The notes below the pieces were generated by a model. That model was given only the letters and a program-made list of their open reading frames with translations, did not search any database and was not told the origin of the DNA. From contig NZ_JABWMJ010000004.1 of assembly GCF_013366375.1 (NCBI RefSeq), positions 392,707-456,706 on the forward strand: 64,000 bases of DNA, read 5' to 3'. Position 1 is the first letter of the stretch. Every line of letters starts with the position of its first letter. Position numbers and translations under genes: made by a program. This document shows positions 47,028-55,028 of this stretch, one piece after another. Source of the DNA: Rhizobacter koreensis (lineage in GTDB: Bacteria; Pseudomonadota; Gammaproteobacteria; Burkholderiales; Burkholderiaceae_C).

Positions 47028-48005
47028 CTACTGCTTCTGGGAGTGAGCGGCACCGGTCGATTCGACGAGGCGCTTCCACTTCGGCACTTCTGCTTCGATC
47101 TGCTTGGCGAAAGCGCCCGTGCCCAGCGGGTCGGGCTCGATGCCGGCCGCAACCAGCTTGGCCTGAAACTCCGACCGCTGAGCTACCTTCAGGAACGCCG
47201 CATTCAGTTTCTCGATGAGGGCGTCGGGCACGTTGTTGCGTGCCAGCGCGCCGCCCCAGGACGTGAGCTCGAAGCCCGGCAACGCGGCCTCCGAAATCGT
47301 CGGGACTTCCGGCATGGCGCTGGACCGCTTGAGGCCGCTCACGCCGAGCAGCTTCAAGTTGCCTGCCTTCGCTTGAGGCAGTGCAGTCGCGATGGCGGTG
47401 AAGGTGATGTCCAGGTGGCCGGCGATAACGTCGGTGAGCGCCTGGCTGCCGCTGGTGTAGGGGACGTGTTCGATCGTCGTTCCTGCCATCTGGTTGAACA
47501 GGGAGAAGGCGAGGTGAATCGTCCCGCCCAGCCCGCTGGACGAGTACCTCAGCTTGCCCGGGTTTGCCTTCGCGAACTCGATGACCTGCTTCGCGGTGGT
47601 GAACGGCGAGGACTTTCCGGCCACCATGACGAGCTGCGCATTGCTAACCTTGGTGACGGGACGGAAATCCTTCACCGCATCGAATGGCAGCGAAGCGAAA
47701 ACGAATTGGTTGATGTAGTGTGCCGGCGCCGTGAAGAGCAGTGTGTAGCCGTCGGGCGCGGCCTTCGCCACCACTTCGGTGCCGATGACGCCCGACGCTC
47801 CAAGCTTGTTGTCGACGACGATCGGCACCTTGAGCTCTTCCGAAGCCCCGGCCGCGGCCAGCCGACCCACGATATCGAGCGCCGTGCCGGGCGCGAACGG
47901 GACGATGAGCTTGATGGGTTTGTCGGGGTAAGCGCCTTCCGCCAGTGCCAACATCGGGATGCCGGTGGCCAGCAGGGGCAGCGCGAGTATGCTGCGTCGC
48001 TTCAT
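47028..48005 (-). CDS. Bug/TctC-family periplasmic solute-binding protein
   Basis: The 325-residue protein has a signal peptide (MKRRSILALPLLATGIPMLA, cleavage near LAEG) and the typical start YPDKPIKLIVPFAPGTALD. It is the first gene of a minus-strand unit with a second Bug gene, and is divergent from the acyl-CoA ligase across 126 bases that contain a palindrome. Confidence 0.9.
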   Translation of the reverse strand: MKRRSILALPLLATGIPMLALAEGAYPDKPIKLIVPFAPGTALDIVGRLAAAGASEELKVPIVVDNKLGASGVIGTEVVAKAAPDGYTLLFTAPAHYINQFVFASLPFDAVKDFRPVTKVSNAQLVMVAGKSSPFTTAKQVIEFAKANPGKLRYSSSGLGGTIHLAFSLFNQMAGTTIEHVPYTSGSQALTDVIAGHLDITFTAIATALPQAKAGNLKLLGVSGLKRSSAMPEVPTISEAALPGFELTSWGGALARNNVPDALIEKLNAAFLKVAQRSEFQAKLVAAGIEPDPLGTGAFAKQIEAEVPKWKRLVESTGAAHSQKQ

Positions 48006-48039
48006 CGTGAGAGCTCCTTGCGGAATTCGAGCACATATA

Positions 48040-48052
48040 ACAAGCCGCTTGT
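48040..48052. promoter_or_regulatory. Palindrome in the Bug / acyl-CoA ligase divergent promoter region
   Basis: ACAAGC-C-GCTTGT is a perfect six-base inverted repeat in an A/T-rich context between two divergent units. The form fits a TetR- or GntR-type operator. The TetR gene cut at 51529 lies downstream of the ligase unit and may have been its regulator. TACAACCT at 48098-48105 also recurs in the importer promoter region. Confidence 0.45.
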
Positions 48053-48131
48053 GCGAGTATTAACCCGTAGTCGGATCGGACCTCCGGGCCGATAAACTAC
48101 AACCTACCTGTAACATCTCGCGGGAACCCTC

Positions 48132-49688
48132 ATGAGGCTGATCGACTATTTCAGGCGCGGCATGCTGAGCGCTCCGGAGCGCACGGCGTTTGTTGACGCC
48201 GATGGCCAAGGCGCGTACACGTACGCGCAGGTGAACGAGCTTGCCGAGCGCGTAGCGGCTGGATTGCACGCTGCCGGGAACGCGGCCGCAAACGTCGCCG
48301 TGTACAGCCCCAACGATCCGAAGGCGTTCTGCGCCATGATCGGCATCTTCCGCGCTGGAGGCCGGTGGGTGCCGATCAACATGCGCAACCCCGTGCACGT
48401 CAATGCGGCCTTCCTGCGTACGACGAAGTGCTCCCTGCTCTTCTTCCATCCGTCACTGAATGAGCAGGTGAAGGAGCTGCGCGAGGCGGTGCCGACACTT
48501 CAGCACCTCGTTTGCATCGGGGAGCCGATGGAGCAGGGTGTCGGAATCGGGTTAGACGAATTCATGGAGCGTGCCGCGGACCCGGCACCCGAGCCGGAGG
48601 ATGACCCGAATCGCGTGGAGACGATCTTCCCGACCGGAGGCACAACCGGGCTTTCGAAGGCCGCGATGTGGACGCAGCGGACATGGGGCTCCGCGATCAA
48701 GGCATTCTGGACCTGCCTTCCGACCGACCGCCCGGCGGTGCACTTGGTTGCCGCTCCCATGACGCATGGCGCCGGTGTCGTCGGCCTCATGATGATGGCC
48801 GAGGGCGCAACGAACGTGGTGCTGCCCTCTGCCAACGCGCTTGGCATCCTGGAGGCGATTCAGCGCCACAAGGCGACGCACTTCTACATTCCGCCCACTG
48901 TTCTCTACAGCATGCTGGCGCACCCGCGCGTCCGGGAGTTCGACTACTCATCGCTGCGTGCGATCGTGCTCGCTGCATCTCCGGTTGCACCTGCCAAGTT
49001 CAAGGAAGCGATGGACGTGTTCGGGCCGGTGATGTGCCAGTCGTTCGGCCAGGCGGAGGCGCCGATGTTCCTGACATTCCTGTCGACGCGAGACCTGTTG
49101 AATGCGCCGGAAGGGAGCGATCGCTGGTCAAGCTGCGGGCGTCCGACGCTCGGACAGCGCGTCGAAATCATGGATGACGATGGCAATCTGCTTGCGCCTG
49201 GTGGCCGCGGCGAGATCGTCGCGCGGGGGGACTTGGTGTTCCGCGGCTACTACGAGAATCCGGAAGCGACCGCTGAAGTGTCGAGGTTCGGCTGGCATCA
49301 CACGGGCGATATCGGCTACAAGGACGACCGCGGCTTCACGTACATCGTCGATCGCAAGAAGGACATGATCGTTACCGGAGGCTTCAACGTCTTCAGTGCC
49401 GAGGTCGAGCATGTGATCGCCGGCCACCCGTGCGTGGAGGACTGTGCGGTCGTCGGCGTGCCGGACCAGAAGTGGGGCGAGGCAGTCAAGGCGGTGATCC
49501 AACTGAAGCCCTCGATGCAGGCCACCGAAGAGGAAATCATCCAGTTGGTGAAGTCGACGCTTGGCTCCGTCCATGCACCCAAATCGGTGGATTTCGTCGC
49601 CAGCTTACCCCGCAGCCCCAATGGCAAGGTGCTCAAGCGCGAGATTCGTGACAAGTTCTGGGAAGGCGTGGAGCGCCGCGTCGGGTAA
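48132..49688 (+). CDS. AMP-forming acyl-CoA ligase / synthetase
   Basis: This 518-residue enzyme activates a carboxylic acid with ATP and CoA. ANL motifs are visible: P-loop IFPTGGTTGLSKAAMW, SFGQAEAPM, GWHHTGDIGYKDDRGFTYIV followed by RKKDMIVTGGFNVF, and the C-terminal catalytic Lys in PRSPNGKVLKREI. Substrate cannot be read; medium-chain, branched or arylalkanoic acids are all possible. It heads a unit with two SDR genes. Confidence 0.92.
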   Translation: MRLIDYFRRGMLSAPERTAFVDADGQGAYTYAQVNELAERVAAGLHAAGNAAANVAVYSPNDPKAFCAMIGIFRAGGRWVPINMRNPVHVNAAFLRTTKCSLLFFHPSLNEQVKELREAVPTLQHLVCIGEPMEQGVGIGLDEFMERAADPAPEPEDDPNRVETIFPTGGTTGLSKAAMWTQRTWGSAIKAFWTCLPTDRPAVHLVAAPMTHGAGVVGLMMMAEGATNVVLPSANALGILEAIQRHKATHFYIPPTVLYSMLAHPRVREFDYSSLRAIVLAASPVAPAKFKEAMDVFGPVMCQSFGQAEAPMFLTFLSTRDLLNAPEGSDRWSSCGRPTLGQRVEIMDDDGNLLAPGGRGEIVARGDLVFRGYYENPEATAEVSRFGWHHTGDIGYKDDRGFTYIVDRKKDMIVTGGFNVFSAEVEHVIAGHPCVEDCAVVGVPDQKWGEAVKAVIQLKPSMQATEEEIIQLVKSTLGSVHAPKSVDFVASLPRSPNGKVLKREIRDKFWEGVERRVG

Positions 49689-49693
49689 GCGGC

Positions 49694-50494
49694 ATGGGAA
49701 GTCGCCTCGAAGGCAAGGTGGCCATCGTGACTGGCGCCGGGACGCGCGGTGACGGCATCGGCAACGGAAAGGCATGCGCCTTCGTTTACGCGCGAGAAGG
49801 CGCACGCGTGCTGGCTGCGGACGTCGACATGGGACTTGCAGAAGCGACGGCCGAAATGATCCGTGCAGAAGGTGGCACGTGCATTCCATTTCGCGCTGAT
49901 GTCTCCAGGTCCGAGGATTGCCGCGCCCTGACCGAAGCGTGCATCAAGAGTTTCGGCCGAATCGACGTGCTGCACAACAATGTCGGAATCACCAATTCAG
50001 GCGGGCCCGTCGAGTATGCCGAGGAGCAGTGGGATCGCATGATGAATGTCAATGCGAAGAGCATGTTCCTCACAGCGAAGCACGCGCTGCCGCACATGGA
50101 GCTGCAGGGCAGCGGATCCATTGTCAACATCGGCTCCATCAACGGTGAACGGGCGATCCCATTCCCGAAGTTCGCTTACGCGGCGTCCAAGGCGGCAATG
50201 ATCGCCATGTCACGCGAGATCGCGATCCAGTACGCACCGAAAGGCATACGCAGCAATGTGGTGCTGGTTGGCCTGATCAGGTCGCCGATCGTCGAGCAGA
50301 ACAACACTAGGCTGTATGGCGGCGACCCGGACGAGATGTGGCGCAAGCGTGATGCCATGTCCCCGACGGGCAAGCAAGGTGAAGTCTGGGACGTCGCGAA
50401 CGCGAGTCTTTTCTTCGCATCGGATGAATCGCGGTACGTGAACGGCACCGTCTTGCCCGTAGACGGAGGCCTGATCAACATGGTGAAGCTGTAG
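49694..50494 (+). CDS. Short-chain dehydrogenase/reductase, copy 2
   Basis: This is a 266-residue SDR with the extended loop VTGAGTRGDGIGNGKACAF, NNVGITNSGG and YAASK. The Ser of the triad lies in VNIGSINGER. It is the closest relative in the window of the SDR at 42749. It begins five bases after the ligase stop, so they are co-transcribed. Confidence 0.9.
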   Translation: MGSRLEGKVAIVTGAGTRGDGIGNGKACAFVYAREGARVLAADVDMGLAEATAEMIRAEGGTCIPFRADVSRSEDCRALTEACIKSFGRIDVLHNNVGITNSGGPVEYAEEQWDRMMNVNAKSMFLTAKHALPHMELQGSGSIVNIGSINGERAIPFPKFAYAASKAAMIAMSREIAIQYAPKGIRSNVVLVGLIRSPIVEQNNTRLYGGDPDEMWRKRDAMSPTGKQGEVWDVANASLFFASDESRYVNGTVLPVDGGLINMVKL

Positions 50495-50529
50495 CGTCCC
50501 CCCGGGGCCGTTCGAGTGAACGCACGCTC

Positions 50530-50535
50530 TATAAT
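50530..50535 (+). promoter_or_regulatory. Exact -10 hexamer (TATAAT) before SDR copy 3
   Basis: TATAAT lies six bases before the ATG at 50542. A transcript would start at about that ATG. It would then reach AAGGA (50551-50555) and a GTG at 50563 seven bases further on, which supports the GTG as the real start. No good -35 is seen. Confidence 0.45.
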
Positions 50536-50541
50536 GAGCAC

Positions 50542-51342
50542 ATGTTCGATAAGGAATCCGGGGTGCCGGGGCGACTCACCGGTAAGCGGGCCGCAATCAC
50601 CGGGGGCGCGGCCGGCATCGGGCTAGCGATCGCGCAGCGATTCGCCGGGGAAGGCGCTTCGATCGCCGTGTGCGATCCAGACCGGGCGAGGCTTGCCGCC
50701 CTCCAGCAGGAGCGCCCCGATTGGCTGTACGTTGCCGCGGACGTCTCCATCGAGTCGCAGGTCGCCGAGTTCTTCGAAGCGTGCCGGGCCCGCTTCGGAG
50801 CTTTGGACTGCCTCGTCAACAACGCGGGGATCTCGGGGCCGACGGCAGGCATCGAATCGATCGCGCTCGCCGACTGGGAGGCGGTCTACGCGTGCAACGT
50901 GCGCGGCGCATATCTTTGCACCCGCGCAGCAGTGGGCCTGCTCAAGAGCGCAGGCGGATCCATCATCATGATGTCATCGCTGGCCGGCCGTGTGGGCGTT
51001 CCCTTTCGAACGCCCTACGCGTCGGCGAAATGGGCGCTCATCGGGCTCACCAAGAGCCTCGCTGTTGAACTGGGCGAGCACAAGATCAGGGTGAACGCCA
51101 TCCTGCCGGGCCTCACGCGGGGGCCGCGGCTGGAGCGGGTGATCGAGGCCCGAGCGGCAAGCTCCGGGCGCACGTTCGAGGAGCAGGTTGCCGTCGAGGT
51201 CTCCGCCGGCGCCCTCGGCGAACTCGTCGAGCCGGAGGACATCGCAAGTGCGGCTCTCTACCTCGCCAGCGACGAAGGCCGGCGGGTCACCGGTGTCTCA
51301 CTGCCCGTAGACGCCGGGCTCGAATCCGCGACCTTCCGGTGA
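50542..51342 (+). CDS. Short-chain dehydrogenase/reductase, copy 3
   Basis: This is an SDR with the classical loop ITGGAAGIGLAIA, NNAGISGP, the Ser in IIMMSSLAG and YASAK. It has 266 residues from ATG 50542 or 259 from GTG 50563. The GTG has AAGGA at ideal spacing and fits the usual SDR start (PGRLTGKRAAITGG), so it may be the true start. It differs from copies 1 and 2, which share a longer cofactor loop. Confidence 0.88.
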   Translation: MFDKESGVPGRLTGKRAAITGGAAGIGLAIAQRFAGEGASIAVCDPDRARLAALQQERPDWLYVAADVSIESQVAEFFEACRARFGALDCLVNNAGISGPTAGIESIALADWEAVYACNVRGAYLCTRAAVGLLKSAGGSIIMMSSLAGRVGVPFRTPYASAKWALIGLTKSLAVELGEHKIRVNAILPGLTRGPRLERVIEARAASSGRTFEEQVAVEVSAGALGELVEPEDIASAALYLASDEGRRVTGVSLPVDAGLESATFR

Positions 51343-51406
51343 GCGCTCCAAGGCCGCATCGCCGCACCCGTGATGCTAAGCTTCGCGCCTTTTCCCGGAG
51401 CCGTCA

Positions 51407-51529
51407 TTGAGCAGCGAGTCCGTCGAGCGAGGGAGACAACGAGCAGACCAGTCGCGCCGTGTCAGGCTGCCGCCTGACCTGCGAAAGTCGATGATTCTCC
51501 ACGCCGCGATCGACTTCTTCGCGCTGCAC
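51407..51529 (+). pseudogene. TetR-family regulator, 5' fragment truncated by IS1071
   Basis: A frame from TTG 51407 (GGAG six bases upstream) reads SSESVERGRQRADQSRRVRL and then PPDLRKSMILHAAIDFFALHG, the first helix of a TetR DNA-binding domain. It is cut by the right IS1071 after 41 codons and stops nine codons into the repeat. Without helix-turn-helix and ligand domains it cannot act. The call rests on one helix and its spacing. Confidence 0.6.
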
Positions 51530-51639
51530 GGGGTCTCCTCGTTTTCAGTGCAATAAGTGACGGTACGAAAAGCTAGCACTGGCGCGGAGGTGGTGTTGGT
51601 AGATCGTTGATTTCATTGACTTTCCTGTTCACTTTCAAA
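51530..51639 (+). repeat. IS1071 right copy, terminal inverted repeat
   Basis: About 110 bases, imperfectly matching the reverse complement of 54624-54733. They begin GGGGTCTCC directly after the TetR fragment. Confidence 0.9.
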
Positions 51640-51672
51640 TCTGCGATTCGTGGCGTCAAACCGTGGTCGGTT

Positions 51673-54588
51673 TCATCCATTGGTGCCAGTTATCGATGCA
51701 TTTGGCCGCGAAGGCAGGATTTGGTCAGCATAGCGGTCAACCGGGAAGCGAAACACACCCCGCAAGTTGATGCTCTCCAGCCTGGTGGGCGCAATCTTCC
51801 CGATCAGTTCCGGTGGAATGACCTGGCGGCGGTTCGACCAGCGATCCAGGACCGCCTGCATCTGTGAGGTATTCCACGCCATCACGATGTTGGCCATCAG
51901 GCTCAACGCATCGGCCACAGCCTGCATTTCATCGACACGTTTGGCCTGCGCCGGGCTGATCCGGCCGGTATAAATGGCGCGCTTGAGGGCGTTAACAGCC
52001 TCGCCCCGATTGAGCACCCGGCGCAACTCGTTCCTGAAAGCGTCCTTGACAAAGTAGTCAGCCAAAAACGCCGTACGCAGCAACCGCCCCAATTGCACGC
52101 CAGCCTCATAGATTGGATCGCCCTGGGCGGCAGAACCGAACCGCGCAAGAGCTGCCACCGCACTGGCATGTCCGCTCATGACCGAGGCTGCCAGGTGCAC
52201 CAGACTATCCCAATGCTTTTCGATCAAAGCGACGTCGACATTGGCTTCGCACACCGCAGCGATTTCTGCGGGCACTTTGGTGCCGCGTGGCACAAAGAGG
52301 TGGCGCTGTTTGAGTTCCTTCAACCGCGGGCAAAGATCAAAACCAAGCAAACGGGCATGTGACATGGCAAAGTCGGTGTAGCCATGGGTATCCACAGCAA
52401 GCTGGCTGGTCTCCAGCTTTTCTTGGCGGATGACACCTTCAATGGCCACGCCCGCCTGGCGCTCATTGAGCACAAAGGGCTGCGCATGGAAGATGCCCCA
52501 CCGGTCTTTTACATGGGAGTAGATTCCAATGGAAGGTGTGTTGCGCCGAGGATCAAGCCGGGCTTGCCACACCCGTTTGGTGGTCTCCATGCTCATCATG
52601 TCAGAAGATGCCAAATCGGACCGCCCCCAGGTGGCGGCAATCGGGTGTCGCTGCATGAATTCCAGCACAGCCTGGCAGGCCTGGCTCAGACGCCGTTCGT
52701 CCCGCGCCCAGCGCATGGCCTGGCGAATGCTGGTGGCAGACAATTGCGGAATCATGCGCGCGCATTCGACCGCAGTCAGACTGGTGCCGTGGGCCATGAT
52801 GCCGGCATAGACCATCAGCAGCTCGTCGGTAGAGCGCGGCTCACGTCCGAGCATGATCCAGCTAAAGCGCACCTGGGCGTCAACGGCCAGAATCACTTCC
52901 GGCAATTGAACCTCACCGATGCGGTGATCCAAAGCCGCGCGCAGCTTGGTCACTTCTGGGTCTTCGTCCTCTGCGGGCAATGGCGACAAATGGAGTTCAT
53001 CATCCACGCGCAGTACGCCACTGCGGGCTGCAGCGGCCACCGCATCGACACCGGCAGTTACTCTGGCCAGCAAAGGCTTCAAGAAAGTGGCAGCCTTGCT
53101 GGGTAACGATAGACGGGCATAGTGTTTCTTGGACTCTGCCTGCCAACGCTCGTCCGTGAAGAACAAGCGCGCACGACCCCGAAAGCTCAGGCTGTGCTCA
53201 ATCCAGACCGAGCCATTGCGCACCGCGCGGCGCAGGGCAAACAGGGTGGCCACCTCCAACGCCTGAAACGCCCGTTCCCGGTCTGGGCTGGAGATCGAAA
53301 CCTGCCAGATCATTCCCAGACTTGGTGCCACCACTTCAACTGGCAGCTTTCTGGATCCTTTGAGATATAAAGCTTGCAGCTTGGCAAGGTACTCGATGGC
53401 AGGATGCTCGCCGGTGGCCTGCCAGGGCAGCTTTGCAATGGCGACGAGCAACGACCGCACGGGGCGAATTCCATCAATCAATCCCTCGCGGACCAGGGAG
53501 GCCCTGCTCGGTGGTTTGCGTTTCTGGGTTTCGGTGATCAAGGCTTCAAGACGGGCACGCAACTCAGCATCTGGCACCGCACCTTGCGCGCTCAAGGCAA
53601 CAAGTTCGCCGAGCAGCGTTTTGTACATTGCGGCCCAATTGACGGTAGCGGGGACATCGGCGGCAGCCTGACGCCACAGATCGGCGATCCGGCGCTGCAC
53701 CATAAGGATCAACTGGTCTGTGGTGGTGAACAGGCAATACCGAAGAAAGCATGCGACCTCCACGGTGCGCGCTGGCTCTTTGATCTTGGCTCCGGCTGAG
53801 GGCGGCCTGGAGACAAGTCGGCGCGCGTAGCGGCGCAAGATGAGATCGGGGATGTCTGCCAGGTGCTTATGAACGTCCAGCGTGTAAAGCAGGTCGATGC
53901 GCTCCAGTACCTCGCTGATTTGGCGGGTTGAGTGTTTCGCCGGTGCAGCCCATAGCCAACTCTGCTGGGTTTGTCCATCTGGGCGCAGCTCTGAAACTGA
54001 GGCTCGCCAGCGATCAAGTGTTGCTGGATCAACGCTGGCGGCGATGGCGGTGCCTGTTTCAACTTCAAGCTGGGCAAGTGCCGCCGCAATCAGTGTCCGA
54101 ATTGCCCGCTCGTGCACGATCACCAGCTTGTTCTTGTACAGCCATTGACGCGCCCGCACGAGTAGCTGATCGCGGTCGGCGCAGCGCGCCACTTCGTCGC
54201 GCAGTTCACGTACCAGTGAGCGGCGCTGGTGCTCGCTCATCCACTGGAATCCAAGGACCGTGCAGGCTACTTGTTGGTGATCGAATAGCGTGCGCCCGCG
54301 TTCATACATGGCTCTCAGCGAGGCGACTTCTGGTGCTGCAATGCCAAGCTCGTTGCCAAGGTGGCGCCACAAGGCTACTGGAATTACCCGAAAGGCACCG
54401 AGCAAACGCCCACTCATGCGCAGGAAACCAATATGGAGCGCCAGACCAAGCTTGTGGGAATCACCTCGGCGTGCATTGATTGCGTCGCGCTCGGCACCAT
54501 CGAAGGTGAAAAATGCCTTCATCTCGAAGTCGCTGATATCGCGGGGGAGCCCACGCATCCCCAAAAACGTTGTGTGCCAACCCTGCAT
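51673..54588 (-). CDS. tnpA: IS1071 transposase TnpA (Tn3 family), right copy
   Basis: This is a 971-residue protein identical to the left-copy transposase, with the same start (ATG preceded by GAGGT) and catalytic motifs (VDTHGYTD; LNRGEAVNALKRAI). Both copies being intact means the composite element should still be mobile. Confidence 0.96.
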   Translation of the reverse strand: MQGWHTTFLGMRGLPRDISDFEMKAFFTFDGAERDAINARRGDSHKLGLALHIGFLRMSGRLLGAFRVIPVALWRHLGNELGIAAPEVASLRAMYERGRTLFDHQQVACTVLGFQWMSEHQRRSLVRELRDEVARCADRDQLLVRARQWLYKNKLVIVHERAIRTLIAAALAQLEVETGTAIAASVDPATLDRWRASVSELRPDGQTQQSWLWAAPAKHSTRQISEVLERIDLLYTLDVHKHLADIPDLILRRYARRLVSRPPSAGAKIKEPARTVEVACFLRYCLFTTTDQLILMVQRRIADLWRQAAADVPATVNWAAMYKTLLGELVALSAQGAVPDAELRARLEALITETQKRKPPSRASLVREGLIDGIRPVRSLLVAIAKLPWQATGEHPAIEYLAKLQALYLKGSRKLPVEVVAPSLGMIWQVSISSPDRERAFQALEVATLFALRRAVRNGSVWIEHSLSFRGRARLFFTDERWQAESKKHYARLSLPSKAATFLKPLLARVTAGVDAVAAAARSGVLRVDDELHLSPLPAEDEDPEVTKLRAALDHRIGEVQLPEVILAVDAQVRFSWIMLGREPRSTDELLMVYAGIMAHGTSLTAVECARMIPQLSATSIRQAMRWARDERRLSQACQAVLEFMQRHPIAATWGRSDLASSDMMSMETTKRVWQARLDPRRNTPSIGIYSHVKDRWGIFHAQPFVLNERQAGVAIEGVIRQEKLETSQLAVDTHGYTDFAMSHARLLGFDLCPRLKELKQRHLFVPRGTKVPAEIAAVCEANVDVALIEKHWDSLVHLAASVMSGHASAVAALARFGSAAQGDPIYEAGVQLGRLLRTAFLADYFVKDAFRNELRRVLNRGEAVNALKRAIYTGRISPAQAKRVDEMQAVADALSLMANIVMAWNTSQMQAVLDRWSNRRQVIPPELIGKIAPTRLESINLRGVFRFPVDRYADQILPSRPNASITGTNG

Positions 54589-54623
54589 CGTGAACCTCAA
54601 AAGTGGGAGGCCACCATACCCGT

Positions 54624-54733
54624 TTACAAAGCGAACAGGAAAGTCAATGAAATCAACGGTCTACCCAGACCACCCCCGCGCCAGTGCTAGCTTTGCGTAC
54701 CGTCACTTATTGCACTGAAAACGAGGAGACCCC
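54624..54733 (-). repeat. IS1071 right copy, second terminal inverted repeat
   Basis: This is the inverted partner of 51530-51639. Its last base is the outer end of the composite transposon. Confidence 0.9.
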
Positions 54734-54738
54734 CAGAA
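54734..54738. repeat. Right copy of 5-bp target-site duplication (CAGAA)
   Basis: This matches 18624-18628 and lies immediately outside the right IS1071. The matched pair brackets the whole 36-kb element, showing that both IS copies and the DNA between them inserted together. Confidence 0.95.
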
Positions 54739-54796
54739 CCGTTACCAAACAAGCGCGGAGTTCAGTGCCGCGCTGGAGGCGGCGATCCTCAGGTAG
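54739..54796 (+). pseudogene. Detached 3' end of the interrupted Ser/Thr kinase gene
   Basis: Joined to base 18628 with one copy of the CAGAA duplication removed, this stretch continues the kinase frame as NRYQTSAEFSAALEAAILR and then TAG at 54794-54796. The sequence looks like a typical last kinase-lobe helix, and the junction needs no frame change. This proves the insertion site and shows the transposon entered as one unit. Confidence 0.9.
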
Positions 54797-55028
54797 CTGG
54801 ACCAGAGGCCGAGAAGGTGGATGCGGATTGGGTCAAAGCTGAACGCGCCCTGTTCCCTTTGTAGGGTTGTCGGCTTCTGCGCCGCATCTCGGACGATATC
54901 GCTCAGCTCTTAGCGGATGTTCGCGGCAGAGATCGTGGGGTTCTCTGCGATCAATATTGGGGTCTAGGTGACCTGCCGTGGCACGGAACAGAGGGAGTTC
55001 GCGAAGCCGCTCCAATGGACCGCCTGCC
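54797..55028. other. Intergenic region between the kinase 3' end and sspD
   Basis: These 232 bases lie between convergent units. I see no credible gene; short frames here lack protein character. Termination of both operons is expected here, but I find no convincing hairpin with a T run. Confidence 0.4.

Larger units (their letters stand above)
18629..54733. mobile_element. IS1071-bounded composite transposon carrying a catabolic gene cluster (36,105 bp)
   Basis: Two full 3,204-bp IS1071 copies in the same orientation bracket 29.7 kb of catabolic genes. A CAGAA duplication lies at the outer ends, and the target is the 3' end of the kinase gene. Truncated genes abut both inner ends (acetolactate synthase on the left, a TetR regulator on the right), as expected for a segment captured between two IS insertions. 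IS1071 composites are well known for xenobiotic-degradation genes in betaproteobacteria. Because the two copies appear identical, recombination between them would excise a 32,901-bp circle and leave one IS1071. Confidence 0.95.
51530..54733 (-). mobile_element. IS1071: IS1071, right copy
   Basis: This 3,204-bp copy has the same sequence and orientation as the left copy wherever I compared them, exactly 32,901 bases further on. Its left end cuts a TetR gene and its right end borders the CAGAA duplication and the kinase remnant. Confidence 0.96.
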
